NCBI RefSeq assembly: GCF_034424215.1
Contig: NZ_CP139960.1
Location: forward strand, 4,030,001-4,094,000
DNA length: 64,000 nucleotides
Direction of reading: 5' to 3'
Source: Niabella yanshanensis
Lineage (GTDB): Bacteria > Bacteroidota > Bacteroidia > Chitinophagales > Chitinophagaceae
Under the pieces are notes generated by a model. The model saw only the letters and a program-made list of their open reading frames with translations. It was not told the origin of the DNA and searched no databases. Below, one piece after another: positions 54,456 through 63,559 of this stretch. The stretch's first letter is position 1. Each line of letters begins with the position of its first letter. The position numbers were made by a program, and so were the translations under genes.

Positions 54456-56189
54456 ATGAGTAATAATTTGGGTACGCTGGACTATGTAGTGTTTTTTACC
54501 TATTTTATCCTTGTTGCATCCTACGGTTATTGGGTGTATATGCGTAAGAAGAAAGCGACGGTTTCGGCATCGCACGACTATTTTCTTGCTGAAGGTTCAT
54601 TAACCTGGTGGGCTATCGGAGCTTCTTTAATCGCTTCCAACATTTCTGCCGAGCAGTTTATCGGTATGAGTGGTGAGGGCTTTTTTGTAGGCGTGGCGGT
54701 AGCTGCTTACGAATGGATTGCAGCGGTAGCGCTTATTATAGTGGCGGTGTGGTTTATCCCCATTTATTTAAAGAACAAAATTTATACAATGCCGCAGTTT
54801 CTCGAAACGCGGTATAATAAATCGGTTTCGCTCATAATGGCTGTATTCTGGCTGTTTTTGTATGTTATTGTGAACCTTACTTCAATTCTTTACCTCGGTG
54901 CATTGGCCATCGATACATTATTGGGTGGTGGCTACCTGCACGCCATTATGATTGTACTATTGATAATGGCATTGTTGATTGGTTTGGGAGGTATGAAAGT
55001 AATTGGTTACACCGATGTAATACAGGTGGCTGTATTGATCATAGGTGGTTTTGCCACTGTGTATATGGCCCTGCAGATTGTAGATCAGCGTATCAACGGA
55101 GCGGCTGTGGGCAGCGCTATTGCCGGGTTTAAATCCTTAATGAATGAAGCCCCTGGCCATTTCAAGCTGATGCTTGATAAGCCTGCGGTAACTACTACTA
55201 CCTTGTCGATGCCCGAAAACCTGGATGTACAGAAATACGTGGTATTGCCGGGTCTGGCGATGTATTTTGCCGGTCAGTGGATCGTGAACCTGAACTATTG
55301 GGGTTGTAACCAGTATATCACGCAACGTGCGTTGGGTGCAGACTTAAGGACAGCCCGTACCGGTATTTTATTCGCCGGATTCTTAAAACTGTTCATGCCT
55401 ATTATTGTAATGCTGCCCGGTATTGCGGCTTATGTATTACATAGCAAAGGACAGTTACCCGGTTTTAACGGTATCAAAGATGGCGCTTATTCGGCTATCC
55501 TCGGATTTTTACCGGTGGGGTTAAAGGGTTTAGCCGTTGCAGCTTTAACAGCAGCTATCGTTGCTTCCCTGGCTGGGAAGGTAAACAGTATCTCAACAAT
55601 CTATACACTGGATATCTACAAAAAGTACATTAAATCTGATGCCACAGAGATCCAGATGGTAAGAACCGGAAGATGGGCCATTATCATATCCATGCTGATC
55701 GCGTTAGCGTTTACATGGACAGATGCATTGGGAATAGGCGGTGAAGGTGGATTTACCTTTATTCAAAAGTATACAGGCTTTATTAGCCCGGGTGTATTTG
55801 CCATGTTCCTTTTAGGTATGTTCTGGAAACGTACTACCGGTACAGCTGCTTTGGTTGGGGTAGTGTTAGGTTTTGTACTGGCTATCTTTTTTAATAGCTA
55901 TGCAGTAGAGATCTTTGGTAAAGAAACCTGGATGTACACAGCTTTCACTTACGAAAAATTAGAGAAAGGCGTAGTACATACGATCACTGAAATTCCTTTC
56001 TTGATTAATATGGGTTGGTCTTTTGTAATCACTATCCTGGTGATGATTGCAATTAGCCTGGCCGGTCCGAAAGAGAATCCTAAAGCATTTGCAATCGATA
56101 AGAGCATGTTTAAGGTGGATCCGAGAACATTGATACTGATCGTAGTGACTTTATTATTAATTACTGCCATTTACGTTAGATTCTGGTAA
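54456..56189 (+). CDS. Sodium/solute symporter (SSS family), probable L-arabinose importer
   Basis: The 577-residue protein has about 14 transmembrane helices. Family marks are the start YVVFFTYFILVASYGYWVYM, DYFLAEGSLTWWAIGASLIA, SAEQFIGMSGEGFFVG, then MPQFLETRYNKSV and the sodium-symporter signature zone LKGLAVAALTAAIVASLAGK. SSS proteins use the sodium gradient to carry sugars. Being last in the arabinose operon, it very likely imports L-arabinose, or perhaps short arabino-oligosaccharides. A strong terminator follows. Confidence 0.93.
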   Translation: MSNNLGTLDYVVFFTYFILVASYGYWVYMRKKKATVSASHDYFLAEGSLTWWAIGASLIASNISAEQFIGMSGEGFFVGVAVAAYEWIAAVALIIVAVWFIPIYLKNKIYTMPQFLETRYNKSVSLIMAVFWLFLYVIVNLTSILYLGALAIDTLLGGGYLHAIMIVLLIMALLIGLGGMKVIGYTDVIQVAVLIIGGFATVYMALQIVDQRINGAAVGSAIAGFKSLMNEAPGHFKLMLDKPAVTTTTLSMPENLDVQKYVVLPGLAMYFAGQWIVNLNYWGCNQYITQRALGADLRTARTGILFAGFLKLFMPIIVMLPGIAAYVLHSKGQLPGFNGIKDGAYSAILGFLPVGLKGLAVAALTAAIVASLAGKVNSISTIYTLDIYKKYIKSDATEIQMVRTGRWAIIISMLIALAFTWTDALGIGGEGGFTFIQKYTGFISPGVFAMFLLGMFWKRTTGTAALVGVVLGFVLAIFFNSYAVEIFGKETWMYTAFTYEKLEKGVVHTITEIPFLINMGWSFVITILVMIAISLAGPKENPKAFAIDKSMFKVDPRTLILIVVTLLLITAIYVRFW

Positions 56190-56211
56190 AACGGCGACGC
56201 AGGATATTTAC

Positions 56212-56244
56212 ACCGGTCAGAAATTGCTTCTGACCGGTTTTTTA
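56212..56244 (+). terminator. Terminator of the arabinose operon
   Basis: A perfect 11-bp stem ACCGGTCAGAA/TTCTGACCGGT with a 5-base loop is followed by six T. Confidence 0.92.
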
Positions 56245-56289
56245 TTGATTGCAGGTTGTAAGGTATAGTTTTTGCAAAATCCGGGTATT

Positions 56290-57024
56290 ATGGATCAGTA
56301 CGAGCTTTTTGTCTCCGGTGAATTGCAAAAGTGGCAGTTCAACATGTTGAAAGGTCCCGGCTTTTTAGGGAAATTATCTAAAAAAGCCCAGGATAAAATC
56401 AACTCCTTTATACCGGAAAAAGTGCATAATGCGATTACTACGGTGATCAAACAGATGATCAGGGGTGTTTTATTTGGAGCAAAGCATACCACGGCAAAAC
56501 CGCTTCAGGCTGCATCGTTATTTGAACGGGAACTGGTGGTAAAGGAAAAAATAAAATTTTACAGGAGCACTGCCGCTTTAGAAGGTGGCGTAACAGGTGC
56601 AGGCGGTTTTTTCTTAGGCCTGGCCGACTTTCCTATTCTTATTGCATTAAAATTAAAACTGCTATATGAAATAGCGGCAACCTATGGCTTCGATCTAAAT
56701 GATTACAAAGAGCGTATTTACGTACTGCATATTTTTGAATTATCGTTTTCCAGTAAAGAACATAGTCGCAATATATATATGAAGCTGGTCAACTGGGACC
56801 AACATGCGGCTGCGTTACCCAGGGACATCAACCAGTTTGAGTGGCGTAAGTTTCAACAGGAATACCGGGACTATATAGATCTGGCTAAAATGGCGCAATT
56901 ACTTCCTGTTATTGGTGCTCCCGTAGGCCTTATAGCTAACTATAGTCTTATAAAGAAGTTAGGGAACACTGCTATGAATGCTTACCGGATGCGGTTGCTT
57001 CAAAAGGAACATCTGATGAATTAA
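56290..57024 (+). CDS. EcsC-family protein
   Basis: The 244-residue protein starts at the ATG at 56290; a TTG six codons earlier is possible. It has EcsC-family features: FERELVVKEKIKFYRSTAAL, then a glycine-rich amphipathic helix EGGVTGAGGFFLGLADFPIL, IALKLKLLYEIAATYGFDLN and a final helix VIGAPVGLIANYSLIKKLGN. EcsC proteins are poorly understood and membrane-associated; in Bacillus ecsC lies with an ABC transporter. None is here. The role is unknown. Confidence 0.85.
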   Translation: MDQYELFVSGELQKWQFNMLKGPGFLGKLSKKAQDKINSFIPEKVHNAITTVIKQMIRGVLFGAKHTTAKPLQAASLFERELVVKEKIKFYRSTAALEGGVTGAGGFFLGLADFPILIALKLKLLYEIAATYGFDLNDYKERIYVLHIFELSFSSKEHSRNIYMKLVNWDQHAAALPRDINQFEWRKFQQEYRDYIDLAKMAQLLPVIGAPVGLIANYSLIKKLGNTAMNAYRMRLLQKEHLMN

Positions 57025-57051
57025 AAGTATATTACCCTTTAAATCAAATAA

Positions 57052-58107
57052 ATGAAATGGATCTTTTTACCTCTGGCTTTGAGTTTTGCTGCGGCGGTTT
57101 GTAATGGAACCGATGCCAATGATCACGAAGCTGGAAATGCTGCAGATAGTACAGGTCAACAGGCAAATGCCATGCAGGATAGCGCGCTTAAAGCAGATTC
57201 AATTGTTGCAGATAACCAGGCAGCGCCCATAGACACTTCTGCTTATAATAAAAAAATGCGTTGGATGGCTAATGGCGACAGCTCGGGCCGGTGGCCTGCA
57301 AAAGGCCCTTATCCATTAAAAGGCGCCCTTTTGCCCTTCAACAGGATTATAGCTTATTATGGTAACCTCTATTCAACCCGCATGGGTATACTGGGCGAAT
57401 TACCTAAAAAGCAAATGTTGGAAAAATTAAGGGGAGAGCTAGGGAAGTGGGAGAAAGCAGACCCTGAAACGCCGGCCATACCAGCCCTGCACTATATTGC
57501 TGTAACAGCTCAGGGTGAACCTGGTTCAGATGGGAAATACAGGTTACGGATGCCTTTTAAACAAATTGACACAATTGTTAGCTGGGCTAAAGAGATAAAA
57601 GCGCTTACTTTTATTGATGTACAGGTGGGATTGAGCAGCTTGCAGGAAGAACTCCCACGATTTGAAAAATATTTTAAGTTGCCCGGTTTTCACCTGGGGA
57701 TCGATCCTGAATTTTCGATGAAAGGAGGACAAAAGCCAGGAAGTGTTATCGGAAGCTTCAATGCTGATGATATCAATTATGCCATCGACCTGCTGGCAAA
57801 AATTGTACGAGATAACAAATTGCCTCCTAAAATATTAGTGGTGCACCGGTTTACCAGTGATATGGTAGCTAATTACAAAAATATTAAAAAAGTGCCTGAA
57901 GTACAGGTAGTTATTGATATGGATGGCTGGGGAGGAAAAGAACTAAAAGCCGGTACCTGGAAGCGATTCGTTTATGAACAGCCTGTTCAATTCGCCGGAT
58001 TTAAGATATTTTATAAGAATGACCTGAAGAATGGCTCAAAAGGAATATATACGCCATCTGAGTTAGTAAAATTCAAACCGATACCGCTTTATATACAATA
58101 TCAATAG
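57052..58107 (+). CDS. Probable lipoprotein with a TIM-barrel-like domain, unknown function
   Basis: The 351-residue protein has a hydrophobic start with AAAVC, a possible lipobox (Cys17). A low-complexity stretch rich in Asp, Ala and Asn (about 20-65) follows. The remaining domain alternates strands and helices (LLPFNRIIAYYGNLYSTRMG, ALHYIAVTAQGEPGSDGKYR, LTFIDVQVGLSSLQEELPRF, PPKILVVHRFTSDMV, VQVVIDMDGWGGKELK), suggesting a TIM-barrel hydrolase-like fold. FHLGIDPEFSMKGG could hold acidic catalytic residues. I do not recognise a named family. The gap to the EcsC gene is 27 bases. Confidence 0.7.
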   Translation: MKWIFLPLALSFAAAVCNGTDANDHEAGNAADSTGQQANAMQDSALKADSIVADNQAAPIDTSAYNKKMRWMANGDSSGRWPAKGPYPLKGALLPFNRIIAYYGNLYSTRMGILGELPKKQMLEKLRGELGKWEKADPETPAIPALHYIAVTAQGEPGSDGKYRLRMPFKQIDTIVSWAKEIKALTFIDVQVGLSSLQEELPRFEKYFKLPGFHLGIDPEFSMKGGQKPGSVIGSFNADDINYAIDLLAKIVRDNKLPPKILVVHRFTSDMVANYKNIKKVPEVQVVIDMDGWGGKELKAGTWKRFVYEQPVQFAGFKIFYKNDLKNGSKGIYTPSELVKFKPIPLYIQYQ

Positions 58108-58120
58108 GGCTATAAAAAAC

Positions 58121-58153
58121 AAAAAACCGGCAATTTTTGTTACCGGCTTTTTG
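58121..58153. terminator. Bidirectional terminator before the transketolase gene
   Basis: The CCGGCAA/TTACCGG arms pair with one G-U position, carry flanking A and T runs, and lie between convergent genes. Confidence 0.75.
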
Positions 58154-58171
58154 AAATATTGATATATCAAT

Positions 58172-59005
58172 TTAGTAGTCACCTAAAGTCTCGGGTAATT
58201 GCTCCAGCGCCTTGGCTAATTGCTCATCATTAGGAGCAATACCATGCCATCCATGGTCATTTTCCATGAAGTCCACTCCCTTACCCATGATGGTGTGCAT
58301 CATAATAGCAATAGGCTTACCCTGTCCTGAAGCTGCTTTGGCCTTGTCCAAAACGGCAATTACATCATCCATATCGTTGCCCTGCATTTCTAATACGTGC
58401 CAGCCGAAAGTTGCAAATTTTTCGTGCAGATTGCCCATATTCAATACTTTCTCGGTAGGACCGTCTATTTGCTGACCATTCCAGTCTACGGTAGCTATCA
58501 GATTGTCTACTTTATGATGAGCGGCAAACATCACCGCCTCCCATATCTGGCCCTCGTTCAATTCTCCATCGCCATGTAAAGAATAAACCAGTTTATCGTC
58601 ATTGTTCAGTTTTTTAGACAAAGCAGCACCAATGGCCACGCTTAACCCCTGGCCCAAAGAACCACTGGCAACCCGTATGCCTGGCAGATGCTCGTGTGTA
58701 GCCGGATGGCCCTGAAGACGGCTGTTGATTTTGCGGAAAGTGGAAAGCTCCTTGGCATCAAAATATCCTGAACGTGCTAATACTGAGTAAAATACAGGAG
58801 AGATATGGCCGTTGGAAAGGAAAAACAGGTTTTCGTTTTTGCCTTCCATATTAAAAGAAGGATCATGTTCCATCACCTTAAAGTAAAGCGCTGTCAAAAA
58901 ATCGGCACAACCCAAAGATCCTCCAGGGTGGCCACTTTGAGAACCGTGTACCATTCTTACTATATCTCTTCTTACCTGAGAAGCTATTTCCTGCAAAGTT
59001 GCCAT
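58172..59005 (-). CDS. Transketolase, N-terminal (thiamine diphosphate-binding) subunit
   Basis: The 277-residue protein is the first half of a split transketolase. It has RDIVRMVHGSQSGHPGGSLG, FFLSNGHISPVFYSVLARSG, GSLGQGLSVAIGAALSKKL and the ThDP motif GDGELNEGQIWEAVMFAAH ending near VDWNGQQIDG. The partner (C-terminal) subunit gene is expected next to it on the minus strand but is not there. Downstream is a convergent gene and upstream is a divergent one. The enzyme would use xylulose 5-phosphate made by the nearby arabinose operon. Confidence 0.93.
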   Translation of the reverse strand: MATLQEIASQVRRDIVRMVHGSQSGHPGGSLGCADFLTALYFKVMEHDPSFNMEGKNENLFFLSNGHISPVFYSVLARSGYFDAKELSTFRKINSRLQGHPATHEHLPGIRVASGSLGQGLSVAIGAALSKKLNNDDKLVYSLHGDGELNEGQIWEAVMFAAHHKVDNLIATVDWNGQQIDGPTEKVLNMGNLHEKFATFGWHVLEMQGNDMDDVIAVLDKAKAASGQGKPIAIMMHTIMGKGVDFMENDHGWHGIAPNDEQLAKALEQLPETLGDY

Positions 59006-59150
59006 CGTTTCAGTTTTTTGATGAGTTGCAAAAATGCAGTTTTTTTATAAAAGCCTGAAATATTGTTTTGCTGTAAATAATATAAAAAAGGCCTAAAAAT
59101 TGTTTATAAAGGAAGAATGTCTACTTTTGTGGCACCTTAATCCTTATCGA

Positions 59151-60296
59151 ATGCTCCAAATACTAATAACAGCTATAATTTCGTTTATAGTTGCTTTTTT
59201 AGCAATTCCGGTCATAGTTCTTATTGCGGATAAGAAAAAATTGTATGATATTCCGGATGAACGCAAATTGCATAAGCACACAATAGCCTCCCTGGGAGGT
59301 GTGGGGATCTTTATTGCGCTTACTTTCGCATCCCTGCTTAATATTTCTTTCCTGGAAAATCCGGAGTTTCAATATTTCTTTGCGGCTCTTTTCATTATGT
59401 TCTTCATTGGGTTGAAAGATGATATCATCGCTTTATCTGCATTTAAGAAATTTATTGTTCAGATCATTGCCGCAGCCATTATCATTCACCTCGGTGGAAT
59501 TCGAATCGAAAGTTTATACGGTATTCTGGGAATAGAGACGCTGGAGCCTATGTATGGAATTCCTCTCACTTATATTGTGATTGTTTTGCTGGTTAATGCT
59601 TTCAATCTCATTGATGGAATCGACGGCCTTGCCGGCGGGTTGGGATTAATGGTGACCTTATTACTGGGCACCTATTTTTACCTGGGAGGGCTACCAGCGT
59701 ATGCAATATTCTCTTTCGCCTTATCGGCGGCTTTGTTAGCATTCCTTATTTTTAATTTCCATCCTGCCAAAATTTTTATGGGCGACTCAGGGTCATTATT
59801 AATAGGGATGGTAGTCTCGATACTGGTATTGAAATTTGTGACCGTTGCTTCAAGCCCTTTTGCTGTTTTGCCTATTTCGTCTGCTGCCGCAATTGGAGCA
59901 TCTGTCCTGTTAATACCCCTGGCAGATACCATCCGGGTCTTTGCAATAAGAATATTGAAAGGGCGTTCGCCATTTTCACCCGACAGAAACCATATTCACC
60001 ATATTCTGTTGGATAAAGGCCTGAGCCATTCTTCTGTAGTGCTGGTTTGCGTATCTGAGAATATTCTTATGATTGGCGCTGTATACTTTGGAAGAAATTT
60101 GGGTAACAACATTCTGATGCTGTCTGTATTTGCACTTACTTTTTTAACCATGGGTATTTTATATACCACTTTACCTCGACGCAAACTTGTTCTGCAACGA
60201 CAAATTATTTCCAGTTTGCAAGCCAAAAAGGCCAGATCAAAAGTTATTGATCTTTCAACTAAGCAACACCTTCCTGTAGAGAAAGTACAAGGTTAA
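59151..60296 (+). CDS. MraY/WecA-family undecaprenyl-phosphate sugar-1-phosphate transferase
   Basis: The best start is the ATG at 59151; an in-frame TTG lies 17 codons earlier. The 381-residue membrane enzyme has about 10 or 11 helices. Key cytoplasmic motifs are DIPDERKLHKHTIASLGGVG, FFIGLKDDIIALSAFKKF, NAFNLIDGIDGLAGGLG with the catalytic acidic residues, IFMGDSGSLLIG, and the DRNHIHHILLDKG histidine loop. It links a sugar phosphate to the undecaprenyl carrier, the first step of surface-polysaccharide synthesis. The glycosyltransferase cluster at 25-36 kb lacks such an enzyme, so this could serve it. Confidence 0.93.
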   Translation: MLQILITAIISFIVAFLAIPVIVLIADKKKLYDIPDERKLHKHTIASLGGVGIFIALTFASLLNISFLENPEFQYFFAALFIMFFIGLKDDIIALSAFKKFIVQIIAAAIIIHLGGIRIESLYGILGIETLEPMYGIPLTYIVIVLLVNAFNLIDGIDGLAGGLGLMVTLLLGTYFYLGGLPAYAIFSFALSAALLAFLIFNFHPAKIFMGDSGSLLIGMVVSILVLKFVTVASSPFAVLPISSAAAIGASVLLIPLADTIRVFAIRILKGRSPFSPDRNHIHHILLDKGLSHSSVVLVCVSENILMIGAVYFGRNLGNNILMLSVFALTFLTMGILYTTLPRRKLVLQRQIISSLQAKKARSKVIDLSTKQHLPVEKVQG

Positions 60297-60365
60297 TTAT
60301 TCTGTTCTACGGTTTCTTAAATTTATTGCATTTTGTTAGCTTTGCGACACTTCAAAATATAATAT

Positions 60366-60929
60366 ATGCAAGATCAAATCGATAAGATTGTAGCCGCCGC
60401 GGAAGAGAGTATGAAAAAGGCCATTTCTCATTTGGAAACCGAATTAGTTAAAATTCGCGCCGGCAAAGCCACTCCTCAGATAGTTGACGGAATAGTTGTT
60501 GATTACTATGGATCTGCTGTACCCATAAGCCAGGTTGGTAACATTACCGTTATGGATGCCCGCACCATCAGTATTCAACCCTGGGAGAAAAATATGCTGC
60601 AACCCATAGAACGGGCTATTATTGCTGCCAACATTGGTATCAATCCCCAGAATGATGGAATCAACATACGCTTGTTTCTGCCACCGTTAACTGAAGAAAG
60701 AAGAAGAGAGTTGGTAAAAAAGAGCCAGGGCGAAGGAGAGAATTCGAAGGTTGGGGTGAGAAGTGGTAGAAGAGATGCTATTGAAGCCATTAAAAAATTA
60801 CAAAAAGACGGTTTGAGTGAGGACGCGTCCAAAGACGCAGAAGCCAGCGTACAGCAACTAACAGACAGTTATATTGCGTTGGTTGAAAAGCATCTTGCTG
60901 CTAAAGAAAAAGAGATCATGTCCATTTAA
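60366..60929 (+). CDS. frr: Ribosome recycling factor
   Basis: RRF splits the post-termination ribosome together with EF-G. The 187-residue protein is standard: EESMKKAISHLETELVKIRA, KATPQIVDGIVVDYYGSAVP, ISIQPWEKNMLQPIERAII, then PPLTEERRRELVKKSQGEGE and the C-terminal helix. The ppk2 start follows 10 bases after the stop, so they may be co-transcribed. Confidence 0.98.
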   Translation: MQDQIDKIVAAAEESMKKAISHLETELVKIRAGKATPQIVDGIVVDYYGSAVPISQVGNITVMDARTISIQPWEKNMLQPIERAIIAANIGINPQNDGINIRLFLPPLTEERRRELVKKSQGEGENSKVGVRSGRRDAIEAIKKLQKDGLSEDASKDAEASVQQLTDSYIALVEKHLAAKEKEIMSI

Positions 60930-60939
60930 TAAATACAGC

Positions 60940-61692
60940 ATGAGTAATTACAATCTTGCTAAAATAAATACAAGAGCTCCTGAAAATATCAGGAAGGAAG
61001 ATTGTAAGAAGAAAACCCAACTGATTTTAGAAGAGCTGGATGAACTCCAGAACTTACTATATGCAGAAGGCAAACATGCCGTATTAATTATACTGCAGGG
61101 AATGGATGCCAGTGGTAAAGATGGAGCCATTAAAAATGTATTGGGCCGCATGAACCCGCAGGGTGTGCAGGTTACTTCATTTAAAGTACCTACCCAAGAA
61201 GAACTCGCCCATGATTTTTTATGGCGTATTCATAAAAATGTACCCGCCAAAGGACATATTCAGGTCTTTAACAGGTCGCATTATGAAGACGTATTGGTAA
61301 CCCGGGTTCATGGTTGGTGTAGCGATAAATTGGCCAGGCAACGTTTTGAGGCAATTAACCACTTCGAGAAGCTGCTGCAGGAGCACGGCAGTACCAGTAT
61401 TTTAAAATTTTATTTGCATGTTTCTGCTGAAGAACAGGCCGAACGGTTGAAGGAAAGAATCAACAACCCGGCTAAAATGTGGAAATATAATAAGAAGGAT
61501 TTTGAAGAAGCCACGTTGCGCGATCAATATTACAAATATTATAAAGCATGTTTTGTAAATTGTAGCCAGCCTGAGTGGCAGATTGTGCCGGCCGACCAGA
61601 ATTGGTATAAGGAGTATTGCATTGCAAAAGCTTTAAAAGAGCATTTGCACAAGCTGAAAATGAAGTATCCAGCTCTAAATAGCGGAAGTTAA
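60940..61692 (+). CDS. ppk2: Polyphosphate kinase 2
   Basis: The start is the ATG at 60940, giving MSNYNLAKINTRAPENIRKE. A longer frame begins inside frr and is not likely. The 250-residue enzyme transfers phosphate between polyphosphate and nucleotides. It has the Walker A motif LQGMDASGKDGAIKNV (residues 52-67), the lid region and the Walker B-like motif IQVFNRSHYEDVLVTRVHG. The final segment with QWQIVPADQNWYKEY-like residues (EWQIVPADQNWYK) is typical of single-domain PPK2 proteins. Confidence 0.93.
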   Translation: MSNYNLAKINTRAPENIRKEDCKKKTQLILEELDELQNLLYAEGKHAVLIILQGMDASGKDGAIKNVLGRMNPQGVQVTSFKVPTQEELAHDFLWRIHKNVPAKGHIQVFNRSHYEDVLVTRVHGWCSDKLARQRFEAINHFEKLLQEHGSTSILKFYLHVSAEEQAERLKERINNPAKMWKYNKKDFEEATLRDQYYKYYKACFVNCSQPEWQIVPADQNWYKEYCIAKALKEHLHKLKMKYPALNSGS

Positions 61693-61751
61693 ACCTTGAC
61701 GCAGATGGAGGATAGCTCTATATTTGTTTATATAAACCAAATTTTTAAATT

Positions 61752-62135
61752 ATGGGATTCTTAAAGGAATTTAAAGAGTTTGCCGTTAAAGGAAATGTTG
61801 TTGATCTGGCGGTAGCGGTAGTAATAGGCGGCGCCTTTGGTAAAATTGTAACCTCATTGGTTGAAGATATTATCACACCCGCGATATTGACACCGGCATT
61901 GGAAAAAGCAAATCTGAAAAACCTGAGTGAGTTAACATTTCCGGGTACAGCCATCAAATATGGTAACTTCCTGTCTCAGGTGCTGTCTTTCATTATTATT
62001 GCTTTTGCATTATTCCTGATTGTTAAGGCCGTAAATAGTTTTAAGCGGAAGGGGGAAGCGCCGCCACCTGCAGGACCGTCTTCAACTGATCAGTTGTTAA
62101 TGGAAATTCGCGACGAATTGAAAAAAAGGCCCTGA
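61752..62135 (+). CDS. mscL: Large-conductance mechanosensitive channel
   Basis: MscL opens under hypo-osmotic shock to release solutes. The 127-residue protein has the N-terminal helix MGFLKEFKEFAVKGNVVDLA, pore helix AVAVVIGGAFGKIVTSLVED, a periplasmic loop, second helix VLSFIIIAFALFLIVKAVNS and a cytoplasmic charged C-terminal helix ending in LLMEIRDELKKRP. The length is normal. Confidence 0.97.
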   Translation: MGFLKEFKEFAVKGNVVDLAVAVVIGGAFGKIVTSLVEDIITPAILTPALEKANLKNLSELTFPGTAIKYGNFLSQVLSFIIIAFALFLIVKAVNSFKRKGEAPPPAGPSSTDQLLMEIRDELKKRP

Positions 62136-62161
62136 TTGGCTGCTTAAATATTAATTTCGTG

Positions 62162-62190
62162 AAGTCCTGCTTTGACGGCAGGACTTTATT
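62162..62190 (+). terminator. Terminator of mscL
   Basis: A 9-bp stem AAGTCCTGC/GCAGGACTT with a 7-base loop is followed by TATTATT. Confidence 0.8.
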
Positions 62191-62209
62191 ATTCTAAAAT
62201 AGATATGTA

Positions 62210-63004
62210 GTGACAAACTCCACTTACCAGATAAAGTTATCTCAGTTTGAAGGTCCGTTCGATCTGTTACTTTTTTTTATTGAACGCGATGAGCTGGATA
62301 TCTATAACATTCCCATTACCCAGATTACAAACGATTTTCTCGATTACATTCACAACCAGGATGCGCTGAACATAGAATTGTCCAGCGAGTTCATACTGTT
62401 TGTATCTACCTTGATGCGTATTAAGGCAAAGATGCTGATACCACGCAAAGAGCTGGATGCACAAGGAAATGAGATCGATCCGCGTGAAGAGTTAGTAAGC
62501 AAATTACTGGAGTATAAGAAGTTTAAAGAGGCTGCAGCCTTAATGGCGGAAAAAGAAGCGCTCCGGATGCTGATGATCAAACGGGGAAATATTCAGAAAG
62601 AGCTTTCTCATGTAGGAGAAGAAGCAGGAGAGGGCACTGAGATACAGGCTTTATCGCTTTTTAAATTGATGAAGGCTTTTGAAAAGGCCATGCAGAAATA
62701 TAGTGATCGAATTAATAAGCCGGTTCATACGGTTGTGCAATACAGCTATACTATGGAAACCAGCCGTGGGCAGGTTCTCAATTTAGCGCAGGCTGCAAAA
62801 AAAGTATCTTTCGAAAAGTTGTTTGAAGTGGCCGAAAACCGCGTTCAGGCCATCTTCATGTTTCTTTCGGTATTAGAGCTGGTGCAACAGAGCTTTTTGA
62901 AAATCATGATCGGGGAGGGGAAAAATAATTTCATCCTTGAATTCGTTGAGCCGGAAGACCGCGACCCGGATATAGAGGTAAGTGATGTTTCCTCATTTGA
63001 TTAA
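62210..63004 (+). CDS. scpA: Segregation and condensation protein A
   Basis: ScpA is the kleisin that joins SMC and ScpB in chromosome condensation. The start codon is GTG (62210), the only one that yields the proper start YQIKLSQFEGPFDLLLFFIE. It is followed by LDIYNIPITQITNDFLDYIH, then SSEFILFVSTLMRIKAKMLI and the C-terminal winged-helix half with FLSVLELVQQSFLKIMI. At 264 residues it is normal. scpB is not adjacent. Confidence 0.94.
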   Translation: MTNSTYQIKLSQFEGPFDLLLFFIERDELDIYNIPITQITNDFLDYIHNQDALNIELSSEFILFVSTLMRIKAKMLIPRKELDAQGNEIDPREELVSKLLEYKKFKEAAALMAEKEALRMLMIKRGNIQKELSHVGEEAGEGTEIQALSLFKLMKAFEKAMQKYSDRINKPVHTVVQYSYTMETSRGQVLNLAQAAKKVSFEKLFEVAENRVQAIFMFLSVLELVQQSFLKIMIGEGKNNFILEFVEPEDRDPDIEVSDVSSFD

Positions 63005-63072
63005 CAGGAACTGTTTTTGCTTATATATGAGCTACGTCTCTAAAACATTATAAAAAATAAAAACTACAACAA

Positions 63073-63486
63073 ATGAAACGCTTCGCAACAGCCAACTGGC
63101 AGGGATCGGGTAAAGAAGGTAAAGGAACTAATTCTACCCAATCGGGTGTGTTAAACAACGCCCAGTACTCTTTTAAAACCCGCTTCGAAGACGGAAACCC
63201 GGGCACAAACCCGGAAGAACTGGTAGCTGCTGCTCATGCCGGCTGTTTTACCATGAAGCTGAGCTTTGTATTAAACGAAGCAGGTTTTACTGCCGATAAT
63301 ATTGATACTAAATGCACGATCGATTTCCAGGATGGCGCTATTGTGGAAAGCCATTTGGATATTACAGCTACCATTCCCCGAATTGATGATACGCAATTTC
63401 AGGCAGCTGTAAAAAATGCAGAAGAAAATTGCCCGATCAGTAAGTTATTAAACACTAAAATTACCTCAACAGCTACTTTAGCTTAA
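63073..63486 (+). CDS. OsmC-family peroxiredoxin
   Basis: The 137-residue protein reduces organic peroxides. The start [18 protein letters not shown] is typical, with [20 protein letters not shown] carrying the peroxidatic cysteine (near residue 57) and [14 protein letters not shown] carrying the resolving cysteine (near residue 117). This is the OsmC rather than the Ohr pattern. It is a single-gene unit. Confidence 0.93.
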   Translation: MKRFATANWQGSGKEGKGTNSTQSGVLNNAQYSFKTRFEDGNPGTNPEELVAAAHAGCFTMKLSFVLNEAGFTADNIDTKCTIDFQDGAIVESHLDITATIPRIDDTQFQAAVKNAEENCPISKLLNTKITSTATLA

Positions 63487-63506
63487 GATAATTATATACG
63501 CACAAA

Positions 63507-63538
63507 AAAATCCCCCGTTCAAATTAACGGGGGATTTT
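63507..63538. terminator. Bidirectional terminator between the OsmC gene and the outer membrane protein gene
   Basis: A perfect 13-bp stem AAAATCCCCCGTT/AACGGGGGATTTT surrounds a 6-base loop and serves both convergent genes. Confidence 0.92.
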
Positions 63539-63559
63539 GGTATATAAATGTTTGATTGC

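Noticed and set aside
60874-60939. Extension of the ppk2 frame into frr
   Set aside because: The ATG at 60940 gives the usual PPK2 N-terminus; the extension overlaps frr.
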